Assembly: GCA_900545135.1 (NCBI GenBank)
Contig: UQXL01000016.1
Location: 1 to 56,491, forward strand
Origin: an uncultured Eubacteriales bacterium
GTDB taxonomy: Bacteria; Bacillota; Clostridia; Peptostreptococcales; Anaerovoracaceae
DNA length: 56,491 nt
Direction of reading: 5' to 3'
A program made the position numbers and the translations under genes. The notes beneath the pieces were generated by a model. It saw only the letters and a program-made list of their open reading frames with translations, was not told the origin of the DNA and searched no databases. Numbering within the stretch: position 1 is the stretch's first letter; every line of letters begins with the position of its first letter. Positions 8,794 to 16,108 of this stretch are shown one piece after another.

Positions 8794-8869
8794 ATTTTAA
8801 TTTTTTATTGTGTCTATAATGGAATCTGGCCGCATGGCTTGATCATATAAGCAAAGATAAAAACGCAAC

Positions 8870-8985
8870 GTATATAGCGATATATACCAGAGCCGGTAGG
8901 TAGCCCGGCCGTCCTGCTTGTCAGGGTAAGTAACCTGCCCTCCGGGTTGTCCGTTCTTTGCTCATTTCAATCATCAAGGAGGGAT
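8870..8985 (+). ncRNA. Candidate yjdF-type (azaaromatic) riboswitch leader
   Basis: The 190-bp gap before yjdF contains a GC-rich structured tract. It includes GCCGGTAGGTAGCCCGGC and CAGGGTAAGTAACCTGCCCT, and ends before the AGGAGGG ribosome-binding site. yjdF genes in Firmicutes are known to be preceded by the yjdF riboswitch. The identity rests on gene context plus visible structure; I did not match a consensus base by base. Confidence 0.5.
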
Positions 8986-8989
8986 TGTC

Positions 8990-9406
8990 ATGGGCAAAAT
9001 AACAGGCAAACTGACAGTGTTCTTTGAAGCACCTTTCTGGGTAGGCATATTCGAGAGAAGTGAAGACGGGAAGCTATCCGCCGCAAAGGTGACTTTTGGC
9101 TCGGAGCCAAAGGATTACGATATTTATGAGTTCATCTTGGAACACTACGATGATTTGCAATTCAGCCCGTCTGTGGCAGCTGCTGCAGGAAAAGAAAAAA
9201 GGAATCCAAAGCGAAGGCTGCGCGAGGCAAGGAATCAGATGCTGGGAAACGGCGTTGGAACGAAAGCACAGCAAGCATTGAAACTGCAGCAGGAGCAGGG
9301 AAAACAAGAGCGCAGAGCTAAAAGCCGGGAACAAAAGCTGGCTGAAGAGAAGCGAAAGTTTGAACTGAAACAGCATAAGAAGAAAGAGAAGCATCGGGGT
9401 CATTAG
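8990..9406 (+). CDS. yjdF: YjdF family protein (DUF2992)
   Basis: A 138-residue protein recognisable as YjdF. The N-terminus (GKLTVFFEAPFWVGIFER) and the central YDIYEFILEHYDDLQFS are characteristic. A long basic helical C-terminus follows, with repeated RREAR, EQGKQERRAKSREQKLAEEKRKFE and KKKEKHRGH, probably coiled-coil. The biochemical function is unknown. The family is associated with a riboswitch that senses azaaromatic compounds, and the upstream leader fits that. A strong AAGGAGGG precedes the ATG. Confidence 0.9.
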   Translation: MGKITGKLTVFFEAPFWVGIFERSEDGKLSAAKVTFGSEPKDYDIYEFILEHYDDLQFSPSVAAAAGKEKRNPKRRLREARNQMLGNGVGTKAQQALKLQQEQGKQERRAKSREQKLAEEKRKFELKQHKKKEKHRGH

Positions 9407-9479
9407 GATCTCGGTGCATTCTCATAAATTTTCTGTTTTTTGGTGAAGCCGGAGAAAAAAAGAGGCATCTTAGTAAGAA

Positions 9480-9601
9480 ATGTTGTAGAATTTTTTAAAA
9501 CCATGGAATTTTACAACATCACAAATGCATTGCACCGTGTAGACCGATTCAAAAACAAGAAATGTTGTAGAATTTTATAAAATTTGCAAGTTATACAACA
9601 T
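9480..9601. repeat. Palindrome cluster B: two 40-bp units
   Basis: Units at 9480-9519 and 9562-9601, each exactly 40 bp, begin ATGTTGTAGAATTTT and end TACAACAT. They lie just after yjdF and open the accessory stretch that ends at cluster C. The rest of the gap to 9794 has no convincing gene. An open frame without a start codon at 9611-9859 may be a remnant. Confidence 0.85.
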
Positions 9602-9794
9602 TACAAATGACGCAGGCAAATTGGCGCAGACAGCTTTGACAGCCGCACTCTTAATGAAAATTTTTCTGCTAACCATTTAACTGAGAGGAAAACGGCGAAA
9701 GAAGACAAAGAGTCAAGGCAATTTTATGAATGGTGTCAAGACAAAGACTGGGAAGAGATGAAAACGCCTGTATTATTCATGGGAAGCATAGAAG

Positions 9795-10031
9795 ATGAAA
9801 ATTTATTGGACCGGAGAATCGAAAAATATTTGCGGCAAAAACATAAAGCGTTTTCGTAAGTCGTTAGGCTTGACTCAAGAGCAGCTTGCAGTCAAATTGC
9901 AGTTGCTGGGATGCGAAATGTCCGCTTTAACAATCACAAGAATAGAAAAGGGCGACCGTTTCGTTCCGGATTTTGAGCTCAAAGCGCTTGCCGAATTTTT
10001 CAATGTCGATATAAATGCTCTCATAAAATAA
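9795..10031 (+). CDS. XRE-family helix-turn-helix regulator
   Basis: A 78-residue single-domain regulator. The Cro/CI-type HTH spans about residues 14-72, with IKRFRKSLGLTQEQLAVKLQ as first helices. A recognition region (MSALTITRIEKGDRFVPDFELKALAEFF) and the usual VDINALI close follow. It is likely a DNA-binding repressor. No target is certain; it sits at the head of the accessory gene stretch. The ribosome-binding site is weak (GAAG). Confidence 0.85.
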   Translation: MKIYWTGESKNICGKNIKRFRKSLGLTQEQLAVKLQLLGCEMSALTITRIEKGDRFVPDFELKALAEFFNVDINALIK

Positions 10032-10066
10032 ATTTATCCCTTAAGTTTATCGTGATACATTTATAA

Positions 10067-10588
10067 ATGAATAAAGAATGGCCAGTGATTTTATCGAAGC
10101 GGCATTCCCATGGATTTAATGGGTTAATTTACAGCGGTCATTTATCGTCTTTCATTCTTAGGAGATATGGATATATGGAATACCAACTGAATGGAGAAAA
10201 TTTTCTGCTGATTATAAATCCTAAAGTTTTTGAGGAAGATATTCGTCTGCCCAGCAATACGGCTTTGGAAGTTATTGTTCAGAGCAACGGATTTTCAGCT
10301 CATACAGCTATGGATATAGATATAAAAGAATTTGCAAAATTTGCACTTGATTTAAATCATATATATGAAACTCTGTCAGGAGAAGCGAGAATTGAAGAAC
10401 CATATGGAGTTCGTATGTATATATCGTTCATTGGAAATGGCAGGGGGCATATTGCAGTTAAAGGCTTTTTGCATAGAGAAGATGGCGCTGGAAATGAACA
10501 GAGACTTGAATTTGAAAATGAAGTAGATCAAACTTGCTTGAAAAATTTCAGCTGTGCTTTATTGAGAGATTGTAAAAAATATTTGTAA
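10067..10588 (+). CDS. Hypothetical protein, possibly WapI-like immunity type
   Basis: A 173-residue soluble protein with no signal peptide. The central part (EFAKFALDLNHIYETLSGEA) followed by ISFIGNGRGHIAVKGFL recalls the helix-strand pattern of WapI-type immunity proteins. That is pattern memory only. There is no toxin gene next to it, so an orphan immunity gene or an unrelated family is equally possible. It is AT-rich relative to the core genes, as are its neighbours, which suggests horizontal origin. It lies 35 bp after the XRE gene. Confidence 0.5.
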   Translation: MNKEWPVILSKRHSHGFNGLIYSGHLSSFILRRYGYMEYQLNGENFLLIINPKVFEEDIRLPSNTALEVIVQSNGFSAHTAMDIDIKEFAKFALDLNHIYETLSGEARIEEPYGVRMYISFIGNGRGHIAVKGFLHREDGAGNEQRLEFENEVDQTCLKNFSCALLRDCKKYL

Positions 10589-10702
10589 TGACAGCTGCCG
10601 GCTTATCGAGCTATAAAATTGGAATTTTTAGAGAAGATGAAGATATGAGATAATAAGTAACATTTCAGTTTATTTAATTGAAAATTTTGAGAGGAAACAG
10701 AT

Positions 10703-11452
10703 ATGGAAGCAGTTAAAAATTATTATGGCAGTCTATGCACAGAAATGTACGAGATTTTACACAAAGATGCACCGCAGGATGAATTATCATTTTATCCTTC
10801 TTATGCGGAAAAAGAAATGAAAATTTTAGAGCCTTTATGTGGAAGTGGAAGATTCTTAGTTCCCTTTTTGGAAAGAGGATTTGATATATGTGGAATGGAT
10901 TTGTCTGCTGAAATGCTTACAAAATTAAAAGAAAAAGCACCCACTGCAAAGGTGATTCAAGCGGACATTTTAAAATATGATTCAGGAGAAAAATTCGATT
11001 ATATTTTTATATGTTCTGGTTCAGTATCCTTATTTACTAATATGAAGATGTGCAAAGAAATTTTGCAAAAGATGAAATGCCTGTTAAAAAAAGATGGCAA
11101 ATTTGTTTTTGCAGTTGAAACAGTCGCAGATAGATGTCCGGATGATTTAGATTACAAGACTTTAATATCTGTCAAGACAGAAGAAGGATATGAATTGATA
11201 CTTAAGATGAAAAATTACTATGATGAAAAAACTCATACACAGTATTCCCCAAGTATTTATGAATTGTATGACGAAACAAAATTGATACAGAAAGAAGAAA
11301 TGGATTTTCAAACGCATCTATATGAATTGGGAGAGTTAGAACCTTATTTATACGAGATAGGATTTGCTAAAGTAAAGGTGTATTCGTCTTATGATAAAGT
11401 GATTGCGGAAAATAATCAGACCGAAATGTTTTTGTATGAATGTTCGTTTTGA
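10703..11452 (+). CDS. Class I SAM-dependent methyltransferase
   Basis: A 249-residue Rossmann-fold methyltransferase. Motif I is ILEPLCGSGRFLVPFLERG (about residues 45-63). GMDLS with a conserved acidic residue follows (about residue 70), then ADILKYD (motif III region). FDYIFICSGSVSLF is motif IV. LLKKDGKFVFAVET matches the strand-turn typical of small-molecule methyltransferases. The substrate is unknown. GAGAGGAAAC precedes the ATG. Codon use is AT-rich. Confidence 0.87.
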   Translation: MEAVKNYYGSLCTEMYEILHKDAPQDELSFYPSYAEKEMKILEPLCGSGRFLVPFLERGFDICGMDLSAEMLTKLKEKAPTAKVIQADILKYDSGEKFDYIFICSGSVSLFTNMKMCKEILQKMKCLLKKDGKFVFAVETVADRCPDDLDYKTLISVKTEEGYELILKMKNYYDEKTHTQYSPSIYELYDETKLIQKEEMDFQTHLYELGELEPYLYEIGFAKVKVYSSYDKVIAENNQTEMFLYECSF

Positions 11453-11504
11453 TAAATCTCAGCTTATCGAACTTTAAAAAATCGGAATTGACAGAGGTGT
11501 TGAA

Positions 11505-12434
11505 ATGAAGGATTTTAAGACAAATTGCCGTATTGCAATCGTGCAGGCCGAGCCTGTATTGTTTGATAAGCAGGCGTGTATAGAGAAAGCTGTTAAAATG
11601 ATTGAAGAAGCATCGCAGAAAGAGGCTGATTTGATCGTATTTCCCGAATTATTTGTTCCAGGGTATCCTTTCGGCATGAACTTCGGCTTTTCCGTAGGCG
11701 CGCGGACAGAAGGAGGCCGGGAAGACTACAAGAGATATTATGATGCTTCGATTCTTGCTGATGGATCTGAGGCTAAGATAATAGGAAAAGCCGCGAAAGC
11801 AGCAGGGGCCTTTGTCAGCATTGGTGTTTCGGAACGCGACCCTGTTAACGGGACTTTGTACAACTCAAATTTTACATTTGATGATAAGGGAAATTTAGTT
11901 GCGGTCAAAAGAAAACTGAAGCCGACTGGATCAGAGCGCAATATCTGGGGAGATTCACATGATCCAGACACCTATCTTCCGATTGTTAATTCACCATGGG
12001 GACCGATTGGATGCCTGATTTGCTGGGAGACATATATGCCTCTTGCACGTGTTGCACTTTATGAGAAGGGAATCACAATATACATATCGGCAAATACAAA
12101 CGACAATCCGGAATGGCAGGATGCATGCAGACACATTGCAAGAGAGGGAAGACTGTATTTTATAAATGCCGATTTGTATTTTACAAAGTCATCGTACCCT
12201 GATGATCTTAATGAAAAGACAGCAGTTGATGAGCTGCCCGATATAGTCTGCAGAGGTGGCTCCTGCGTGGTTGATCCCTACGGACATTACGTCAAAAAAC
12301 CTGTCTGGGACAGAGAAGAGCTGATTGTATGCGATATTGATATGGGAAAAGTCCCTGCAGCCAAGATGGAGATGGACTGTGTCGGTCATTACGCGAGACC
12401 GGATGTATTGAAATTACATGTGAACTATGAATAA
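11505..12434 (+). CDS. Nitrilase-superfamily carbon-nitrogen hydrolase
   Basis: A 309-residue nitrilase-fold enzyme. The catalytic triad is visible: Glu in FPELFVPGYP (about residue 48), Lys in KRKLKPTGSERN (about residue 131), and Cys in GCLICWETYMP (about residue 165). The WETYMPLAR extension and GLY-type segment are typical of branch 1 (nitrilases and cyanide-converting enzymes) rather than amidases. The likely reaction is nitrile hydrolysis to an acid and ammonia; the substrate is unknown. The start follows GACAGAGGTG. Neighbours give no pathway. Confidence 0.87.
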   Translation: MKDFKTNCRIAIVQAEPVLFDKQACIEKAVKMIEEASQKEADLIVFPELFVPGYPFGMNFGFSVGARTEGGREDYKRYYDASILADGSEAKIIGKAAKAAGAFVSIGVSERDPVNGTLYNSNFTFDDKGNLVAVKRKLKPTGSERNIWGDSHDPDTYLPIVNSPWGPIGCLICWETYMPLARVALYEKGITIYISANTNDNPEWQDACRHIAREGRLYFINADLYFTKSSYPDDLNEKTAVDELPDIVCRGGSCVVDPYGHYVKKPVWDREELIVCDIDMGKVPAAKMEMDCVGHYARPDVLKLHVNYE

Positions 12435-12549
12435 GCGAATTACACGCCCGCCTATCAGGCGGTAAAATACAAATTATTCAATATTTTTCAAACAGTCTCA
12501 TTGCATATTAAAGATAAACAGATTATCCTTAAAACAGGAGGTGGCAAAA

Positions 12550-13029
12550 ATGGCAAACGAAGATAAAAAAGATTTCAACGCTATGCTGCACGATAATAAG
12601 GATATGCCCAAATTTCAGACCATTACGGATCAGAAAAGCATTGAGAAATATGGCGGAAATAAAATGTATTTTGCGCCGCCGATAGATTACGACAAGGTGA
12701 TGAAAAAAATCCCATACGGCAAAGTGACTACCGTCGGGAAGATACGAGAACATTTCGCCGAATTGAGCGGAGCGGATTTTACAGAGCCTATCACAGCCGG
12801 AATCTTTGTCTCTATCGCGGCATGGGCCAGCTATCAGCGCTCGGAAGACGAAACGCCTTATTGGAGAACTCTGAAAGCCAACGGAGAGTTAAACAGTAAA
12901 TATCCCGGAGGCATCGAAGCGCAGAAAGAAAAATTAGAATCCGAGGGACACACAATTATTCAAAGAGGCCGTAAAAATATACGGTACTATGTAAAAGAGT
13001 ATGAAAATTCCCTTTTCGATTTGAAGTAG
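12550..13029 (+). CDS. MGMT-family alkyltransferase-like protein (ATL)
   Basis: A 159-residue protein whose C-terminal part matches the DNA-binding domain of O6-alkylguanine alkyltransferases. It has IPYGKVTTVGKIREHF, then a region with PYWRTLKANGELN, then GGIEAQKEKLESEGHTI. The active-site PCHR of true alkyltransferases is PYWR here, so the acceptor cysteine is absent. Such ATL proteins bind alkylated bases and hand them to excision repair. The ATG at 12550 is preferred over GTG 12541 because AGGAGGTG lies 6-8 bp upstream. Confidence 0.75.
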   Translation: MANEDKKDFNAMLHDNKDMPKFQTITDQKSIEKYGGNKMYFAPPIDYDKVMKKIPYGKVTTVGKIREHFAELSGADFTEPITAGIFVSIAAWASYQRSEDETPYWRTLKANGELNSKYPGGIEAQKEKLESEGHTIIQRGRKNIRYYVKEYENSLFDLK

Positions 13030-13152
13030 ATATTCAGGTGTTTATTTAACATGCAGTTGCCCAATTAACAGCCATGAAAATAGCGGCACCGAATTGGAAA
13101 GCTATAAAACAAGTCAAGCTTTTATAAAGATAGAAAAAATAGGAGAGAAAAC

Positions 13153-13917
13153 ATGGGTCTGGACATATATGCAGGAACATTGACGCGGTACTATACCCGC
13201 AACTGGAAAACGGCAGTGCAAAAGTTTGCTGAAGCCAATGGAATTGAGTTTCAGACCATAAGAGCTGCTCAGGACGGTAGCGACGGTGAAGAGCTTTCTG
13301 CTGATGAAGTCAGAGAAATCGTGACGCAATGGCGCGACAGCATTATAAAAGGTCTCAATTTGAACCCGGCTCCCGTATGGAATGAAGATTATGATACTAC
13401 TCCATATTATACAGAAAAACCAGACTGGGACGCATTGAGCGCCTTACTGCTGTACATTGCGGCAAAATACAGCGACAAAGAAGTTCCCGCAACAATAGAC
13501 AAGAATATAGATATTTATGAACACCCAATCGTAAAGGAGTTCCTCGCGGCAAAAGATTTCCAGCTGACATTGTTCGACGGCAACGGCTGGTGGCTCCCAA
13601 TCGAGCAAAACATCATGTTTGATTATGTTCTGCCAAACTCAGAAAAAAGTCCTTTGACGACAAGCGCATTGCTTCTCGCCGAACTGAAGAGATATAACGC
13701 TTTTGAGTGGAATGCAGACAGAGAAACGATCATTTCATGGAGCAGGACGGAGGGCTACCCTGCCGAGGCAGTCTACAGCAAGGAAACAGGCTTTGTAAAA
13801 GAGGCCTCTTACGAAAAATATGAGACGGAGTCTTTGGCCAAATTCGCCTTTTCTATCCTATGGCAGGCCGCGGAATTTTCTCTGGAACATGGCGTAGTCA
13901 TCGTATATGATTTCTAA
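13153..13917 (+). CDS. Conserved hypothetical protein (MGLDIYAG type)
   Basis: A 254-residue soluble protein that starts MGLDIYAGTLTRYYTRNWK, a beginning I associate with a family of uncharacterised bacterial proteins. It is rich in aromatic and acidic residues (WNEDYDTTPYYTEKPDWDAL, FDGNGWWLPIEQN). No known catalytic motif was recognised. AGGAGAG lies before the ATG. Its end overlaps the next gene by 11 bp, so the two and the YoaP-like gene form an operon. Confidence 0.7.
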   Translation: MGLDIYAGTLTRYYTRNWKTAVQKFAEANGIEFQTIRAAQDGSDGEELSADEVREIVTQWRDSIIKGLNLNPAPVWNEDYDTTPYYTEKPDWDALSALLLYIAAKYSDKEVPATIDKNIDIYEHPIVKEFLAAKDFQLTLFDGNGWWLPIEQNIMFDYVLPNSEKSPLTTSALLLAELKRYNAFEWNADRETIISWSRTEGYPAEAVYSKETGFVKEASYEKYETESLAKFAFSILWQAAEFSLEHGVVIVYDF

Positions 13918-14515
13918 ACCGAAACAGAAAGCCGAATCAGATCCGAAGGAATTTGAACTGTTTTCGCATTTTGAAGTGACCGCCGGGATACCGACAGTTC
14001 TGTTTGCCGTCACCACATGGAAAGAAAACGGAAAACCCAATGCGTGCTTTCACTCGTGGAGCTGTTTCCATGGCGACAAAACAGCTTTCTTCGCCGTGAT
14101 GGGCAATCTGTATCAGCATACCCATACATATGCCAATATCAAGAGAGAAAAGTGCTTCTGCATCAATTTTCTTCCTCTAAGCTATTATGATAATCTGGTA
14201 GCTACGATCAATCATAACGACGCGGAAACCGATGAATTTGCGGCAGGCATGTTTGCTCTTTCAAGCGCGAAAACCATCCACGCTCCGGCCATCCGAGAGG
14301 CGTTTATAAACATGGAATGTACCCTCGAAGAAGTAAAGGATCTGAGCGGCGCAGGCATGACCTCCATGGTCATCGGCCGGGTTAGGTATATTTCCGCCGA
14401 GGAAAACTATGCTCAAGGCTATGAGAAAAGATACGGAAAGAACGGCTTCATGCTGCTTGTCATCGAGCAGCTTCACTCCATTAAGATTAAGGAGATCATG
14501 GCATGGAATACATAA
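13907..14515 (+). CDS. Flavin reductase-like (FMN-binding split barrel) protein
   Basis: A 202-residue protein with the flavin-reductase-like pattern. TVLFAVTTWKENGKPNACFHSWSCFHGD is followed by FFAVMGNLYQHTHTYANIKREKCFCINFLP. GAGMTSMVIGRVRYI matches the family's core strands. Members bind FMN and reduce it, or act as oxidoreductase partners. It starts inside the end of the preceding gene, and its end overlaps the YoaP-like gene by 13 bp (14503-14515), indicating translational coupling. Confidence 0.78.
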   Translation: MISKPKQKAESDPKEFELFSHFEVTAGIPTVLFAVTTWKENGKPNACFHSWSCFHGDKTAFFAVMGNLYQHTHTYANIKREKCFCINFLPLSYYDNLVATINHNDAETDEFAAGMFALSSAKTIHAPAIREAFINMECTLEEVKDLSGAGMTSMVIGRVRYISAEENYAQGYEKRYGKNGFMLLVIEQLHSIKIKEIMAWNT

Positions 14516-15270
14516 GAGTGACGAAAGAGAATCTGCAGGAAGAGCACATCTGCTGTGCGATTTCAAATAACAACGATATTCAGGTCGCATCAAAAAAAGC
14601 ATGGCTTGAAAGAATGTTCGACGATGGTCTCGTTTTCTTAAAAAGCACAGAGAGAGGAAAATGCTTTATTGAATATATTCCGGCAGAAAACGCGTGGAAT
14701 CCCATAAATGCAGATGGATACATGTATATCGACTGCCTGTGGGTATCAGGCTCATTTAAAGGCCACGGATACTCCAGCGACCTGCTGAACGCCTGCATAA
14801 ATGACAGCATGGAAAAAGGGAAAAAAGGCCTGTGCATCTTGTCGGCGGCGAAGAAAAAGCCTTTTTTAGCCGATCCCAAGTTCCTAAAGCATAAAGGCTT
14901 CTCAGTCTGCGACGGGGCAGACAACGGAATCCAGCTCTGGCACCTGCCTTTCACAGAGGACAAAGGGCTTCACGCAGAAGACAACAGACTTCCTCAGTTT
15001 AAAGAATGTGCAAAACATCCGCGCATAAGCGGAAAGGGATACGTTCTGTACTATACGAGTCAGTGTCCTTTCAACGCAAAGTACGTCCCTGTCATAACGA
15101 AAGCTGCTGAAGAAAGAAATGTGCCGTTTAAAGCAATCCATCTGCAAGGCAGGGAAGAGGCTCAGTCCGCGCCGACTCCGATCACGACTTACGCTTTGTT
15201 TTTGGATGGGGAATATATAACAAATGAACAGATGAATGAAAAGAGGTTTTTGAAACTACTGGATAAATGA
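14503..15270 (+). CDS. GNAT acetyltransferase with YoaP-like C-terminal domain
   Basis: A 255-residue two-domain protein. The GNAT part (about residues 1-150) includes YIDCLWVSGSFKGHGYSSDLL, a beta4-P-loop region in which KGHGYS replaces the usual Q/RGxGxG/A. The C-terminal part (about 165-255) matches the YoaP-like extension, with YVLYYTSQCPFNAKYVP, a thioredoxin-like start, and ITTYALFLDGEYITNEQMN. The acyl acceptor is unknown. It is the last gene of the 13153-15270 overlapping operon. Confidence 0.85.
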   Translation: MEYIRVTKENLQEEHICCAISNNNDIQVASKKAWLERMFDDGLVFLKSTERGKCFIEYIPAENAWNPINADGYMYIDCLWVSGSFKGHGYSSDLLNACINDSMEKGKKGLCILSAAKKKPFLADPKFLKHKGFSVCDGADNGIQLWHLPFTEDKGLHAEDNRLPQFKECAKHPRISGKGYVLYYTSQCPFNAKYVPVITKAAEERNVPFKAIHLQGREEAQSAPTPITTYALFLDGEYITNEQMNEKRFLKLLDK

Positions 15271-15327
15271 TGTTGCCGCAGTGCTGAAATCCGGAATCGA
15301 ACAACTCAGTCAGACAGCTCAGCTCGG

Positions 15328-15608
15328 CTGTTGTACAATCTGTGAATTATATTGAAAAATGACAACATTTTTATGGCTGAATCCTGATTTCTGTATGGCT
15401 TTGGCTTGTCGAAATGTGTCGATGTTGTACATTTTCCAGACCCACGGCGATTTTGACAACATTTTTTTCTAAAAATGTTGTCAAATTCTCGGATATTATA
15501 AAATCTGGCAACATTTACTCCGTTTCATAGCTAATTCGACAAATTTCGACGCGCCTGAACATGAAAAATGTTGGCAGAAACCATCAAAAACAAAATATAT
15601 GCCAACAT
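15328..15608 (+). repeat. Composite palindromic element, copy A (four units, 145-bp core)
   Basis: Four palindromic units at 15328-15368, 15422-15462, 15475-15514 and 15568-15608. The two inner ones sit in a core at 15408-15552. The core opens with GTCGAAATGTGTCGAT and closes with TTCGACAAATTTCGAC, a 16-bp inverted repeat with 14 matches. The same arrangement in reverse orientation occurs at 24685-24963. By hand count the 145-bp cores agree without gaps at about 116 positions. There is no coding capacity; the function is unknown. Confidence 0.85.
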
Positions 15609-15691
15609 TCTGCTATCTCACATCGTGAACCTTAAAACAAAGGAGCCGCCCATTGCTTCAAAAGGTAAAGGAAAATACGCCGCAAAACCCA

Positions 15692-15849
15692 ATGTTGCAG
15701 AATTTGATATAATTTAGGAAAATCTACAACATTTCAGCTCATGAAGAGCTTAAGAGGAAGGGAACATCAGCGCAAATACGCAACGTTTGAGCCGGCAGAT
15801 CTCTTGAAATGTTGCAGATTTCGTGATAAAAGTAGAAATTTTACAACAT
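15692..15849. repeat. Palindrome cluster C: two further 41-bp units
   Basis: Units at 15692-15732 and 15809-15849, each 41 bp. Both begin ATGTTGCAGA and end TACAACAT. The second extends to TTGAAATGTTG and its complement. A lone half-site AATGTTGCG follows near 15866. The rest of the gap up to the tilS start at 16109 shows no gene. Confidence 0.8.
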
Positions 15850-16108
15850 TTCAACGGTATGCCCCAATGTTGCGTCTCAATGACGCAGATCAATAGTATG
15901 GCTCAACGATATAGCTCAACGGCGCAGCCCTTATAACCGCAGCTCCGGCACAGGTCAAACTGACGCCTTGGCGCTGGACCGAGCGGCATACTCAGCCGAT
16001 TGATATGATTTTAAATGAACAAAATGGGTATCTATTATTCAATACGGATAAAAGCGCCCGGAAAAGGTAACAAGCACGTATGAAAGCATCCGGAAAAGGT
16101 GAGAAAAC

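Noticed and set aside
8885..8945. c-di-GMP-I riboswitch because of GGTAGGTAGC
   Set aside because: Only this short tail resembles it. The upstream conserved core blocks are missing, and the downstream gene is yjdF.
9611..9859. 82-codon open frame before the XRE gene
   Set aside because: It has no start codon in the first half, overlaps the XRE start, and shows no recognisable domain. At most it is a gene remnant.
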